Notes under the pieces: generated by a model
The model's input: the letters and a program-made list of their open reading frames with translations, nothing else
Database searches by the model: none
What the model was told of the DNA's origin: nothing
Shown: positions 34,954 through 47,239 of the stretch, piece after piece
Position numbering within the stretch: position 1 is the stretch's first letter
Layout: every line of letters begins with the position of its first letter
Translations under genes and position numbers: made by a program
Assembly (NCBI GenBank): GCA_003508835.1
Contig: PUFA01000007.1
Coordinates: forward strand, 18,809,001 to 18,873,000
From: Eonycteris spelaea
Lineage: Eukaryota; Chordata; Mammalia; Chiroptera; Pteropodidae
DNA length: 64,000 nt
Direction: 5' to 3'

Positions 34954-36939
34954 ATAATAAAGTACTCTGATTTTGCTGATATCCTTGCCTCCAAGCATTC
35001 CTATAGAAATGAACTTTGAATCTCTTTCAAATAGAGATACTTTCAAAACAGCACTCTTTTCCTATTGCATATTCTTCTATACTCTTTGTAAGTACACTCT
35101 GAAAAATCTCTAGGGATAAAGCATTGTTTTCTCCAGTAGACCTCACTATTAGAAGTTGAACTTTTCCCTCTATGAAATATATCCGATATCAATAACTGAT
35201 CATCCTGGCCTTGCCCTTGAATGTCTTTCTAAATCATGCAGATAAAGTTCTTTTCAATCTCCTTAATAAATTAGGCCTTTTCAAACTAATGTAATCTACT
35301 CAGCTATTTTCCTTTTAGAATGTATAAATTTCTTTACAAAGTGTCATTTAAAGTCAGACATGTCTATGGGTGTCTCTTGCATCATGCAATTCCAGAAATT
35401 TCTTATTGCTTAGGTCATTTTGTTTCACATTCATTACAATAAAAATCCAAACTTGCACTACTCTGCGTGGATTATAAATAACTTGACAAAGCTGTAATAT
35501 ATAGATTAGTGAATGTTTCCTTTTATTTGAAAATAGTTCAAACATTTCAAAAGCCCATAAGGCTCTAAGACTGTGTATAAATGTCCACCTGCCTCTGTGG
35601 TGTGAACATGTGCCATTTGTGGCTCCACAACATACTTGAAAACCCTCCTCATATTTTGGTCATTTCCTACTTTTAGGAATCTTGCTATTCCGAGGTAGAG
35701 TCAAAGAACTTGCATTACCAGATATCCCTGATACTAGGGTGCAGATATGTGACATGGACTTGGCCACTCACATATACCGGAGCACACTTAGGTCTTAAAG
35801 GAGGTGACAGACACACACTGCTCTGCATTTGAGAATTTATATTATGGCGATTGTGATGAGAGAGGCACCAAGTGCCTTGTGGGTAGCAGTAGTGAAGCTT
35901 CTGGCAACCAGATCCACATAATATAGAATATCATAGGCCAAGAGTGATGAGATGGCATTTCCCCTGCAGAAGTCCTTTCAGTAGAACTGAGAATTGTCCG
36001 TGAATTTGTGGCTCAAGAGTCTAGTTCTCATGCCCTCCTGGAGAGATTCAGAACTTAGGAACATAATTAGTCCTCACACTACATCATCAGTAAGTTCTTA
36101 GAAATGCAGCAAAATGGCCAACATATAAGAAAAACAATTTATCACAGTGTAATTGATATAAATAAGAGTTAAGTTTGTAGGCATCTTATCAATATTATAA
36201 TGAAATGGCACTGAACAAGAAGACATTATTTGAGGACCTCTTGTAAACTTTTATAAATTCCTTTCTTCGTTAAACTAGATGTTGTTTGCAAAGCAAAATA
36301 CTTTCATGGTTTCTGAACAAATACTTACTCATACAGTACTTACGTTTATATGTTTAAAAAAAAAAAACCCAAATCTCATTCATGTTGATACAGACACTGT
36401 TACTAAGATTCTAAGGCGAAGACATCCAAATACTTAAAACACTAGGCATTTGTTACACAGTCCAGTAGACATGGTGACCTAATCTTATTATGCTAATAGA
36501 TTTTTTTACTTCTTTTTAAAATATTTTTACTTTTGGTGCATGTATTTTTTAGTTGTTAAAAGGAGAGGGTGTTTACAGGTATAGTTTTTATTACTGGTGA
36601 TTCATCTATGAAAGATAAATCTGTGCTGCCCAATACAATTACTCTAAACACTAAGGCATTCATTCTGTGAGCAACTTCCAACTATCTAGGTACTGTGGGT
36701 AGTAAAGATGAAATGTACAAAATTAATAACAGGGGATAGTCCAGTCACCAAGTAGCTCTATCAAATTTTCTAAGAGTAAGAATAGTATCCCAACTGGAAA
36801 AGGCTCATTTTATTTCCATAATTGCCATTCATTCCTCAAATCAATTGTTCTTTCCCTGGAAATTATTTATTACTGATTATTCATGGGGATAAAAAAAAAA
36901 AAAAACTATGCTTTCCCTGTAGGCTTCACTGGTAGTGTT
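34954..36939. other. single-copy sequence
   Basis: A runs near 36357 and 36890. The 35600-36090 part may be an old repeat; 36640-36770 is faintly L2-like. No gene recognised. Confidence 0.35.
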
Positions 36940-37420
36940 GAGAACCGTTGTGTTATATTTAAAAACAATCTTATTATACTGTTCCCCTGGGCCATATTTA
37001 CATAACAAGTGTCCTTTGGGAAAACAACCAGATGAGTCACTCATGTATCTCCAACAATGACCAGGTGCCTTGTGAAAATCCTAGAGCCAGCCACGCATCC
37101 TACTCTCATCCTAACAAAGCCCTGCTTTGTGGTATCAATAACTAATTACATTACAGTTCTGCCTCAGTAACATAGATTGATAGTTTCATTATACCATTTA
37201 ATTAGAATTGTTTTTAATTTATCAGGAAGAAATGGTGTAATTGGTGAAAGAACAGCTGTTGTAGGTCACATGGAAAGAATGTGATTGAGCAACAAAATGG
37301 CAAACTTTGCTGGGAAATCAAAGTGGCATTTAAGTCTTTTGAAATTCATTATGTGGGAGGAAAGGAAGTCTACCGTCTGTCATATTTCATCTAATCAACA
37401 CCTCTGAACTTCATCACTAA
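36940..37420. promoter_or_regulatory. candidate conserved non-coding element
   Basis: Repeat-free block with CTAATTACATTAC, CATTTAATTAG, GTAATTGG and several other TAAT cores, an AP-1-like GATGAGTCACTCA at about 37032 and a TTGAGCAACA. Motif density in single-copy sequence is the only support. Confidence 0.2.
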
Positions 37421-37698
37421 CATTACTGGTGCAGGATGCACAGGCAACAGCAAGAAGTACTTGTAGAACCAGGGTCTGCTCTGGCTCAATAACTTCTATT
37501 TTCCCATATTATGGTATCACCTTAGCTTCAGAAAATCTGAAGGAGAACTTCGATCTCTGAATGTAGCAGCTTCTTGAATCGTAAATGCTAAACTTCCTGT
37601 GTTGTCCAAACTAGGACAAGTTATGACTATTTTTTTTATTAAAGAATTATATTTATTATACACTAGCCTCATTTCCTCTTTAAGGATGGACCCTGTTG

Positions 37699-38134
37699 TA
37701 TCTGTAAGGGTTCTCCAGGATATATCTATATCTATAAATTTTTAAATATATCTATATCTACACTTTCAGATATATCTAAAAATTTAAAAAATTGAGCTCA
37801 TGCAATTATGAGAACTGGCAGGATGAAAACAAGGGTTGATGTTGTAAGTCTTGAGTTTGAAATTTGGAGGTCAGGTCGGCAGGCTGGAAATTCAGGCAGG
37901 ATTTCTATGTTAAGTTTGACATAAATTTTGTTCTCGGAGAAACCCTATTTTGCTCTTGAAGCCTTCAACTGATTAGATGAGACCTACCACATTATGGAGG
38001 ATAATTTCCTTTACTTAAAGTCAACTGATTGTAGATGTTGATGACATCTATAAAATACTTCACAGCAATACCTAGACAAGGTTTTGACTAAACAGCTGGG
38101 CACCATAGCCTAGCCAAGTGGACACAATTATTGA
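37699..38134 (-). mobile_element. solo MLT2-type ERVL LTR, antisense
   Basis: Read on + it begins 'gtaagggttctccaggatat' and continues with TATATC-rich sequence, 'gagctcatgcaattatgaga', 'ggtcggcaggctggaaattc', 'ttcaactgattagatgagac', 'cattatggaggataatttcc', 'acttaaagtcaactgattgt' and 'ggcaccatagcctagccaag'. This is the full antisense order of an MLT2 LTR. No internal retroviral sequence adjoins it, so it is a solo LTR or one whose partner is outside recognisable range. Confidence 0.75.
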
Positions 38135-38589
38135 CAAAAGAACCTCACGAGGTTCTGTTTTCATACTTCTACCCTTAGCTCTCTAGGACAAGAATGGCAT
38201 GTTTCTGCACAAATGTAATCTCTCTTGTTTACGTATACAAGGAACACATTGTTAGTTAATTATGGTATTCTTTTCTACAGAGTACAGAAATACTTTTCAA
38301 CCCAGTGCAATGAAATGCCACTTCCATTTTACCACAGCTAGCATGCAGAATAAAATGTACTGACTCTCCTTTCTTAAGCAATTTGGTCATCTGCTTTCAG
38401 CTTTTTTTTTTCTCTCTGTTATTGTCACAATAGAGTTGGGATCTGGATACTGAACATATAAGAATCATTCAAAAAAGAAGCTCTAGTCAGACATGATGCA
38501 AGAAAAGAAACGATGCATTTGCTAAAACTAGCACTAGCAGAGAAGGACTAGAGGACCCAAATGATAAGTCAAATAATACAAAGGGCACT
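38135..38589. other. single-copy sequence, nothing recognised
   Basis: T run near 38402. No other signal. Confidence 0.45.
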
Positions 38590-38830
38590 TACCCATGAGC
38601 ACAGAATACCTTTCCATTTATTTTTGGTATACACTACTATCATTTTGCTAACTTTACTGGCTTCTTCTTTAGTTCTATGTTTCTCATTTCGCTTGCTCTC
38701 TTTTCCTTTGTAGTTTGATGTACTTGTATTTCTTCAGTGATATGCTTGTACTCCTTTTGTTTATCTTTTATGTGTTCACTATAGGTTTTTGCTTTGTGAT
38801 TACCATGTGTTAGTATTTTTTACTTGTATC
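38590..38830 (-). mobile_element. old L1 fragment, antisense
   Basis: 'gagcacagaatacctttcca', 'ttgctttgtgattaccatgt' and the T-rich sequence between them resemble antisense L1M segments that are not adjacent in a complete element, so an internal deletion or two fragments are likely. Confidence 0.5.
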
Positions 38831-40137
38831 TGCTAAAGCAAAAATTGGAGTAACACAGATCTCTAAAAAAAGTCAGGAATTTGGGGGGGGTTTGTTTGTT
38901 TGTTTATTTTCCATTGAGCCAATCATGACTAGAGTTTGAGATTTCCAGTTTTAGCCAAACTGATACAATTGTTCTAATAGAGCCTTAAAGATATGCAAAA
39001 GCAACTTCACATCTTTAATAAAATCCAGGTTTATAAGCGGTTTCTTTCACTAAAATGAGATATCATGGGATAGTATGCATGGAAGAGGCAGAGCTCTCTC
39101 CCCTAGATTCACCAATATCCAGAAGAGCATTGGGCTGCTACAGACCACAGGAGACATAAGTCAATGCACCTTGTGCTTGACAAAGAGACTTCCCTCTGAC
39201 ACTGCTGACATGTAATAAATTTATCAAATCCTATAAGTCAGCATTTTCAGAGTAGACTCCAAGATGATTATAAGCATCAATAGTATTGAATCTCGGAAAA
39301 ACTATTTCTCTCAATCCTCCCCCAAAGTCTTTCCCCTCTATTTTATTTATTCTTTTTGCTTTAATTGATACCAAAAACATCTGATTATTTCTTTTTTCAC
39401 TGAGTCAATCTGCTAGTCTAACTTCAAACTCTCAGACCTTTGGATTCATTCATTTCTGAGGCTCACTGGCCAATCCTGCCCTTGACTTTTAATGGGAAAA
39501 TCTGTCCTGAGATCACAAAGAGCAAGATTAGATCATTCAGTTTCCTAGTGTCTCCATAACAATTCAATGCTGCTGGAAGTAGTCCCAGAGAGTGTGCTAA
39601 CCGGGTTTTTTGTTCAAGTACATGCAAAGACTGATTATTCTTGAGAACATAACATATACCCTGGGTCCTTAAAACCCATCTGAAGACTTGTAGGGACCAG
39701 GGGGTCTTCCGGTCTCAAGGTCACTCAGAGAGTCACCTCATGTGTGAAAGAGTTAACTTCTACCAGTCAACACAGACCCTAATCTGGGTTACATGAATGT
39801 GAAATCACAAGTAGTACTGATGTAAACAACCTTACTGGTCAGTAAAAATTATAGATACTATTTGCTTAGCAACTTATATTTTACACAATGATCTTGCAAA
39901 CAATTGTGCAAGAGAGGGTAAAAAAAATGTGATTTCTTTATTAATGTTAAGTAAACTGGACAAAGTCAAAACTCTTTCCTAGGATACTACAGCCAATGAG
40001 GATCAGAGCAAATCTGGAATTCTCTGCACTCTATACCTGAATGGACGTAGCTACCCTTCAAGAGTTGAAAAGAAATACTCAGGAAATACCATATTCAACT
40101 TGAAGTATTATTGGAAGAGAAAAGAGGGGAAAGTATT
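38831..40137. other. mostly single-copy sequence
   Basis: A short G run followed by TTTG repeats near 38884-38905. A weak antisense MIR-like patch at 39865-40040. No gene recognised. Confidence 0.4.
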
Positions 40138-40268
40138 TCTCTTTCACTATAAGTAGGAAAACCGAGTCTCATAGAAGTCACATGATCATAGATGCCTAGC
40201 CAGTCAGATGCCAATAAATGAGACCCCAGAATTTAGTACTGAGTTCCTTCTTAGAACCCTATTCCAAA
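40138..40268 (-). mobile_element. MIR fragment, antisense, diverged
   Basis: 'gtaggaaaaccgagtctcat', 'gaagtcacatgatcatagat' and 'gagttccttcttagaaccct' resemble the antisense MIR core and 5' end. Confidence 0.4.
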
Positions 40269-40871
40269 CCATACCAAAGAAATGCAAGGAGATTTTTCCT
40301 CCAAAGTAAGCAGCTCTTATACCTTGCCTCTGGTGAATGATTCCATCATCTTAACTTCTAATTTGCAACTTGAAAAGCCTAGTCAGCCAGATGACATTGG
40401 TTTTATTGCATTTTCCAAAATATCACAATGATAATTAATCTCTGAGAAAACAATACAGCCTGTTGTATCTCCAGAGAAGCGAGAAGCTAAGTTTATTCTT
40501 GGTGAATTACACCAATGGATGCCACTAACCTTCAAATGTGCTACTATATTATTTAACTTTTAGACAGTTTAATGCAGTTTAATACAGTACTTGATTATTA
40601 ATATGATTTTAATATCTGATAGTGCAAAAGGGTAATAATGTTAAAGAGCTAAGACAGGAGGAAAGGGTAAAATTATAAACATTAGTAGTGACTCATTGCT
40701 GGTAGGTGATGATAAAAATATGCTTTATTACTTGGTTCTACCTTAAGAATTCAGAAGAAAAAGTAACCAATCAGAGAGCCAGAAAAATGTGGAGTAGCTA
40801 AAGTCTCTTTTTTCTATGTAATTTAATAAAACTGATATCTGAAGATATTTCAATCATCCAGAGGAAACAGG
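40269..40871. other. single-copy sequence, nothing recognised
   Basis: No repeat or gene signal seen. Confidence 0.45.
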
Positions 40872-41010
40872 TACTTATTCACTAAACATTTGATGGGTGC
40901 TAACTATGTGCAAGGTCTTGGATTAGGCATCCAGGTTCTAAAACTCTTTTTTTCTCAAGCACTCAGAGTTTAAATGGGAGTCAGGTGGAAAAAGAATAGA
41001 TCACACTCTA
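40872..41010 (-). mobile_element. L2 LINE 3' end, antisense
   Basis: 'ttcactaaacatttgatggg', 'tgctaactatgtgcaaggtc' and 'gcactcagagtttaaatggg' match antisense L2. Confidence 0.6.
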
Positions 41011-41094
41011 TCTGTTACATTAGAGATACATACTGAGTACCCTAGGCTCGCAGAGGAGTCAATAGTTGATGTTTTGTACAAAGGTATTGATTTA

Positions 41095-41325
41095 CAATAA
41101 TTATTGTCAATAGCAATAGAATATTGAGCAACTATTCTAGCCTAGGCCTTGAGCTAGAAACTTCACTTATGGTGAAACATCTTCTCCTATCGTGCAAGAT
41201 AGGAATTACGATCCATCCCTATGATTCAGAGAATTTGAGTCACTTGTCTAGGATTCCTCTGCTGGAAAGTGGTAAATACAGATTTAAACACAATTATCTA
41301 ACTCCAGAATACATGCTCTTTTAAC
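41095..41325 (-). mobile_element. MIR SINE, antisense
   Basis: 'attctagcctaggccttgag', 'gataggaattacgatccatc', 'gagtcacttgtctaggattc' and 'gatttaaacacaattatcta' follow antisense MIR order; strongly diverged. Confidence 0.5.
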
Positions 41326-41987
41326 ACATCCTGCTGCAACACTTTTAAATTTGAATCTATTCTTGGCATTGAATCATACGGGTCATCTTCTATTCACAGT
41401 TCTTACCCATTAGCCACTATTAAAAGGAGACTGGAGGGCTCATTGCACCACCATATTTGTCTTCTCTCAATGAACAAAAGACACAAAAACACACATAGAA
41501 GCTGGTACGCCCTAGAATAGCCACCTGTGACTCATCTAGCTCTCTGAATTTGATCTCCTTTCAGAAATACAAAACCAAAAATATTTAAATCAACATATTG
41601 TAATCTAGTCACTCTTCACAGAAAGCCATCCATTGATTCCAGGCAGTTCTCCCACCTGTATAACACTGGGGCCATGCTGGACTGAGCTATGGTGGATGGG
41701 CCATCAGTGATATAATTTTTCAAACCTTGGTCACCCAGTACATGACAGTATAAATGACAGGCCACACAGATGTAAGAAAACTGACCTTATTCTTCTTCTG
41801 AGGAAAGATTATATCAAGAACATTCCCCTCTAGCTGTGATATAGAATGGGATTGAAGAAGGGGAATACGTCACGAGCACAGAACTCTGCATTCACCATTC
41901 CCAAGCCTTCTCCCTGCAGCCATATTCTCAACAACCTACAAGATACCCCATCAGGGTACATTCCCAGCATCTGAGAACTGAATAATC
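41326..41987. other. single-copy sequence, nothing recognised
   Basis: No repeat or gene signal seen. Confidence 0.4.
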
Positions 41988-42252
41988 CGGTGGTTCTCAA
42001 CCACAGGAGATACCGCCTAGCCCCCTCATTCAAGTAGTGGTGTTGGTAATGGGATTTGGAAATGTGTGTGGGGTCTGAGAAGTGTTGGTGTTGTCACATA
42101 AGCGGAGAGTTGGTCTATCCTTTAGTGAAAGAGGACCGGAAAACCAAAGGTGGTACATTAAACTATCCTGCAAAATATCAAGATACCGACTCCTTTGTTG
42201 GAAAACAATGCCATAGAACTGGCATTTGGTTCCAAGCTTGTGGTTGAAATTA
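41988..42252. mobile_element. hAT-Charlie relic (MER5-like), opposite orientation to the one at 27.3 kb
   Basis: Starts CGGTGGTTCTCAACC, a one-base variant of the common hAT-Charlie terminus. Then follow 'gggatttggaaatgtgtgtg', 'gttggtgttgtcacataagc' and 'taaactatcctgcaaaatat', and it ends near 'gtggttgaaatt'. The order matches MER5 but length and divergence leave room for a related family. No 8-bp duplication could be confirmed. Confidence 0.55.
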
Positions 42253-42517
42253 TTGCCAGATTACCTCCTTGCCCCTCAATCCCTCAGACCATCACACTCC
42301 TTTCACACAAAAGATGTTACTGAAAACCAGCATTGCCTCATATGTTAGAATTAATATTAGTTAGATATTTTCTAAAAATTTAGTCATAAATGATAAGTAA
42401 AGGGGGAAAATAGAGTAAATTGGGGAAAATAATAAAGAATTCTTAATCAAAATTACAGATATCACATTTCTTTATTCTAAATATAACTTTTTAAATATTA
42501 CTTTTTAAAACATAAGG
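42253..42517. other. AT-rich single-copy sequence
   Basis: No repeat or gene signal seen. Confidence 0.45.
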
Positions 42518-44028
42518 GTCAATCACGGATTTCAGGTCAAGGTGGCAAGTAAATAAACACTGTCCTCACTTCCTCTCATGATCACATCAAAATTACAATC
42601 AAACTACAGAAAAACCATCAATGAGAATTGCCTAAAGTCTAGCTGAACAGAAGCCCTACAACTAAGGACATACAGAAAAGGCCACCTTGAGACCAGTAGA
42701 AGGGGTAGAGATGGGGAACAGGCCTGCCCCACACCCATGTGTAGCAGTTAACAATCCATAGGGCTATCTCGGCTGTGGGGGTTCTCCCAGAGGAGTGAGG
42801 GGTCTCAGCCCCACACAAGGCTCTCCAGCCCAGGGTTCCAGAGCCCGGAAAGAGAAATTCCCATAACTTCTGGCTCTGAAAACCAGTGGAAATTGTGGCT
42901 GAGTGAGAAAAAGGCCTGCTGGAGTCCTGGGCATTCCTCTTCAAGGGCCCATGCAGGAACTTACTCACTGACCAACTCACCAGCTGTGAGCTCCAGTGCT
43001 GGGGAAGCCACTAGAAAAGCACCAGGGACATACAGTAGGAAAAGAATCGTCTGGCTTCAGTACAAGGGCTGTGAGGGCACTGCTGGAAAATAATATCCTG
43101 TTCCTTTGTTGAGCCCTGCCCCTCCTATCTGTAGATTCAGGTGGCCACCATATCAAAGTCTCCATCAACCTGGCTCACAGCATTCGCCCTGCCCTGATAA
43201 TTCCCTAAGACACTGCCCCACCCAACATACAGGATTACCCAAGCTGCTACCAATGGATTTTCCATTCAAATGGCCTGTCTTGGCTCATGCTGCAAACTCT
43301 TCTAAAATCTTTCAAAGGCTCATAAAACACAAATAGGCAGCATCTGACCTCAGTGTGTCCTGTACCTCTTGCTGAGAGCACTAGCAGCAGCCTGCTTCTA
43401 TTCATGGCTTCGCCTCTTGAGGCACCTCCAACCTCAGAGTGAGGCGGCGTTCTGAAGATGATGGCTCATGCCAGATAGCTCTGGGCAGGGCAAAGGCGGT
43501 GAGTAGACTTGGCCTGGAGTGAGTCCTCTCCCAGCAGACCCCAGGGTGGCACACCTGGACCCAGCCAGAGCAACACCCAGGCTACATCCAAGGACAACAC
43601 ACCCAATGGGCAGACTGCACAGGCATCAGAGCCCTGCTAAAGTAAATCCTTCTCCATAAAGTCAGCCCTTGAACAACAGCTTCTCCACTACAGTCACTGG
43701 CCAGTTCTCATAACCAATCAACCTGAAGGGCAATCCCTCCCACTGATGTGCAAACAGTAACCAAGGCTATATAAGGAGGGTGCACAACCTATACAATGGA
43801 CAGAGCTGCAGCACCCAGCTCAGGTGACCAGGGAGACTGTGCCACTGGGTTCCACAGGACACTCTCATGGCTGTCCCATAAGTTCACTCTACTAAGACCA
43901 GGAGACATAGCAACCCTACCTAATACATAGAAACAAACACAGGGAGGCTGCCAAATGGGGAGACAAAGAAACACATCCCAAATAAAAGAACAGAAGAAAA
44001 CTCCATAAAAAACAAAAAACTCAACAAA

Positions 44029-44850
44029 ATGGAGACAAGCAGTTTATCAGATGCAGAGTTCAAAACACTGACTATAAGGATATTCAATGATCTCAGTGAG
44101 AACTTCAACAAAGAGATAAGAAATGTTAAAATGGAGATAGAAAACATAAAAAGAACCAGTCAGAAATAAAGAATACAATTACTGAAGTGAGACATACAGT
44201 AGAGGGAATCAACAGTAGATTAGATGAAACAGAGGATCAAATCAGCAATTTAGAAGAGAAGGTAGCAGAAAACAAACAATCAGAACAGGGACAAGAAAAA
44301 AGAATCCAAGAATATTAGGGTAGTTTAAGGAGTCACTGGACAACATCATGAGTACCAATATTTGCATCATAAGGGTACTAGAAGGAAAAGAAAGAGCAAG
44401 GAATTGAAACCTATTTGAAGAAATAATGACGGAAAAATTTCCTAACCTGACAAAGGAAATAGACATATAAGCCAAGAAAGTTCGGAGTTCCAAATAAGAT
44501 GAATTCAAAAAGGCCCATACCAAAGCACATTATAATTAAAATGCCAAAGGTTACAGACAGAGATAATTCAAAAAAAGGAAGAGAAAAGCAGTTAGTGACC
44601 TACAAGGGAGCTCCCATAAGACTGTCAGCTGATTCTTCAACAGAAACTTTGCAGGTTTTAAGGGACTGGCAGTAAATATTCAAAGTGATCAAAAGCAAGG
44701 ATCTACAATCAAGATTAGTCTACTCAGCAAAGCTATCTTTTAGAATTGAAGGACAAATAAAGAGTTTGTCAGACAAGGAAAAGGTAAGAGTTTATCAACA
44801 CCAAACCAGTATTACAAGAAATGTTAGAGGGACTTCTTTAAGAAGGAGAA
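44029..44850 (+). pseudogene. L1-type ORF1 remnant (nucleic-acid chaperone)
   Basis: ORF1 makes the trimeric RNA-binding protein of L1 ribonucleoproteins. The start codon at 44029 opens into METSSLSDAEFKTLTIRIFN, the start of the coiled-coil region. A one-base frameshift near 44150 breaks it, the continuing frame meets a stop at about 44316, and the C-terminal domain (KQLVTYKGAPIRLSADSSTE near 44590, LSFRIEGQIKSLSD near 44725) sits in later frames with a further stop. The order coiled coil, RRM-like, C-terminal domain can still be followed. Non-functional. Confidence 0.8.
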
Positions 44851-44899
44851 GAAAAAAATATTTAAATATTAATAATAAAATGGCAATATCTATATATTT

Positions 44900-45400
44900 A
44901 TCAAAAATTTTAAATGGATTAAATGCTCCAATAAAAAAGATAAGGTGACTGAATTCATAAGAAAACAAGACTCTTACATATGTTACCTGCAAGAGATTCA
45001 CTTCAGATCAAGACACACATAGACTGAAAGTAAAGGGATGGAAAAAAATATTTTATGAAAATGGAAACAAACAATCAAAAATACAGGTTAGCAACACTTA
45101 TACTGGACAAAATAGACTTTAAAATAAAGGCTATAACAAGAGACAAAGAAGGACCCAGTTATCCCACTTCTGGATATTCATCTGAACAAAGCCAGAACAC
45201 TACTTTGAACCTATTTATTCATTGTACCATTATCTACAACAGTCAAGATATGGAGGCAACTTGGGTGTCCATAAATAGGTGAATAGATAGGACATATATA
45301 CAATGAAATATTTCTCAGCCATAAAAAGGGATGCAATCTTGTCATCTATAACAACAGGGATGGACCTAGAGTATATTATGCTGAGTGGAGAAGTTCAGAC
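44900..45400 (+). pseudogene. ORF2 remnant: endonuclease start joined to C-terminal end
   Basis: LNGLNAPIKK near 44916 and DKIDFKIKAITRDKEG near 45105-45152 are the beginning of the L1 endonuclease domain. The next codons correspond to the far C-terminal block of ORF2 (a Tyr-Pro-Thr-Ser-Gly-Tyr counterpart of the conserved terminal segment, then 'cagccataaaaagggatgca' near 45317). The whole RT is absent. One frame of 75 codons (45055-45282) reads straight across the junction. Confidence 0.75.
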
Positions 45401-45413
45401 AGAAATGATGATT

Positions 45414-46284
45414 GCAGCTCTTCTTAGAAACCACTGATTTGTCCCAGGACTGTGCCAAATGGCCACCAACTCAAGATATATTTTAATAAGAAAAATGAAG
45501 AATAAACAGGGCTAATGTGCCATACTTGTATGCGGTCTGGAAAAGTTATCAAATATGAAGTCCCGTGCACCTTAGCAAAAGATCAAGTCTCACTGCTTAT
45601 TGAGAAGAATGCTCTCATTTTGTCTCAAGGTTACCAATAGCCCCCTTCCAGGTTCTTATTTCTGTATTAGTGATCCAGGTCTCCAAACAGTCATCTTGAG
45701 CTCTATCACTGCAACCTCAGTTACCATTATTTATTTACTATTGAGTAGCAATAAATTAGTCAAATATGAGAGAAGGAATTATGAAGATCTTAATTAACAA
45801 GGGAGACAGTTGGAGGATTTAGAGTGAAGGCTGATCCCAGTCTAGTTTCTCTGGGAAAGAGCATCATCTCAATCTCATTTGCCAGTAATTAGCTCTGCCT
45901 TTATTGCATTATAAATACTGTTTTAATTACCATGCTCCTGAGTTCAGAAGATGGAATTCAGTATCCTTATTGGATTTCATGTTCTGGCAATCTCTCCTCC
46001 GCACTCTTTGAGCTTTGCTGTGCATAACAGAAGTATGCAAATGCAGCTGGCAGGCAGTGTGAGAGGATTACAAGCGGTAGAGATGAGCAATATGAGAGAT
46101 GCACAGTTCTGTAGAAGGTGCTTCCTGCCTCTCCCTAATTACCATTCTGATCCCTCTTCTCCTGGAATCTCAAGAAGAATTATCCAACATGGATAAGGCA
46201 ACCCTGTTGGGATAACTTCTGAAAAGGCTCAACTAAGCCAGTGGTGACAACAATCTTCAGGACTTCTAGGCTACCAAAAGGAAG
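45414..46284. other. single-copy sequence
   Basis: Contains an octamer ATGCAAAT at about 46034. No repeat family or gene recognised. Confidence 0.45.
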
Positions 46285-46288
46285 CGGT

Positions 46289-46309
46289 CATTAATTAGAC
46301 ATTAATTAG
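46289..46309. promoter_or_regulatory. paired homeodomain-type sites, 11-bp spacing
   Basis: CATTAATTAG occurs at 46289-46298 and again at 46300-46309. Two identical TTAATTAG cores one helical turn apart is a layout compatible with cooperative homeodomain binding, but function is inferred only from the motif. Confidence 0.3.
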
Positions 46310-46349
46310 CATCAGTTAGGAAGTGTGCCAAGAGGAACAGTGGCTGGAG

Positions 46350-46465
46350 TTCAGGGGATGTGAACTTGATGTTCAGTTCATCACCTAATTCACCATGGGA
46401 CTTGGATAAATCATTTCTCTTTTTGCATCTCAGCTTCTACCACTGAAAAATAAAGTTAGATTAAG
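46350..46465 (+). mobile_element. MIR-type SINE fragment, sense
   Basis: 'ttcaccatgggacttggata', 'aatcatttctctttttgcat' and 'aaataaagttagattaagtg' match a MIR/MIR3 core. Confidence 0.5.
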
Positions 46466-46967
46466 TGGTTGCCTACAACTCCAGCCCAAAATTTTACGGC
46501 TTTATTAATTTTATATTGAAAGACATTTTGAAGAGCATCTATTCTAATTCTGTGTGGCAGCCATCGCATCCCCTAAGCCCATGTCTCATTTCATCTGCAT
46601 CTGTAGTAGACAGCTCTGTGAAATCTACGCCTCCTCTGCACTGCCAATATCGCAACTCAAGCATGTGCCCTACCTTTCCATGTTCTGTTCCAGGGTCAGC
46701 TCACTGAGCATCATGCAAGTACAATCCTCGAGTGTACAACAAATAGGGGACAGGAGGGTTTAAATTAAGTGCTCCAGTTCCCCATCTTTCATGTGGATAA
46801 TACTGGGCCACACCCAGTATGCTGCTCAGGAGTCCCAGAGGAATTGATCCCTGTTGCTTACAGCAGTGACCTCGGTGATGTTCCCTTACATTGGCTTTTC
46901 TTCTTTCCTTGCTTCTTCACATAAGCTTCCTAAGTTCGTTTCCTAAAACACTGCTTCCGGGGAACAC
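46466..46967. other. single-copy sequence, nothing recognised
   Basis: Frames of 69-81 codons on + have no recognisable motif. Confidence 0.4.
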
Positions 46968-47065
46968 AAAGATACTGTTTTAGTTTAAAGACAAGGAAAT
47001 TAAGCTAAGAAGTGAACAATGTAACTAGGCCAAGGCCCGTATTCTTTACACTGCCCTATTTATAG
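46968..47065 (-). mobile_element. MIR fragment, antisense
   Basis: 'tttaaagacaaggaaattaa', 'gtaactaggccaaggcccgt' and 'attctttacactgccctatt' match the antisense MIR core and 5' end. Confidence 0.5.
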
Positions 47066-47239
47066 ATGGATAGGCCACTGTGGTTGCAAAACATACCTAG
47101 AAAAGACCTACTGAGGTTCCTTCTTAGTATCTTGTCCAAGCAGATACAATCTAGCAGTAGAGAAATATTAATAAACTTTGTTATGTACAAAGGGTAAGAA
47201 ATATAGATGATGGATATTACCAGCAACAAAAATCAAATA

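Larger units (their letters stand above)
42518..45413 (+). mobile_element. half-L1 (HAL1-like) retrotransposon, 3'-truncated
   Basis: Begins with a GC-rich 5' UTR of about 1.5 kb ('ggtggcaagtaaataaacac', 'catcaaaattacaatcaaac', 'ggagtgaggggtctcagccc'). A decayed ORF1 follows (44029 to about 44850), then the start of ORF2 endonuclease, an abrupt jump at about 45153 to the ORF2 C-terminus, and loss of the terminal 3' UTR and A tail. ORF1 plus a mostly missing ORF2 is the definition of HAL1 elements. The 5' UTR downstream half (about 43550-44030) is shared with the element at 53.3 kb. No target duplication is visible, as expected if the true 3' end is lost. Confidence 0.8.

Noticed and set aside
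42639..43336. Several 60-113 codon frames in GC-rich sequence
   Set aside because: They fall within the HAL1-like 5' UTR, which is non-coding.
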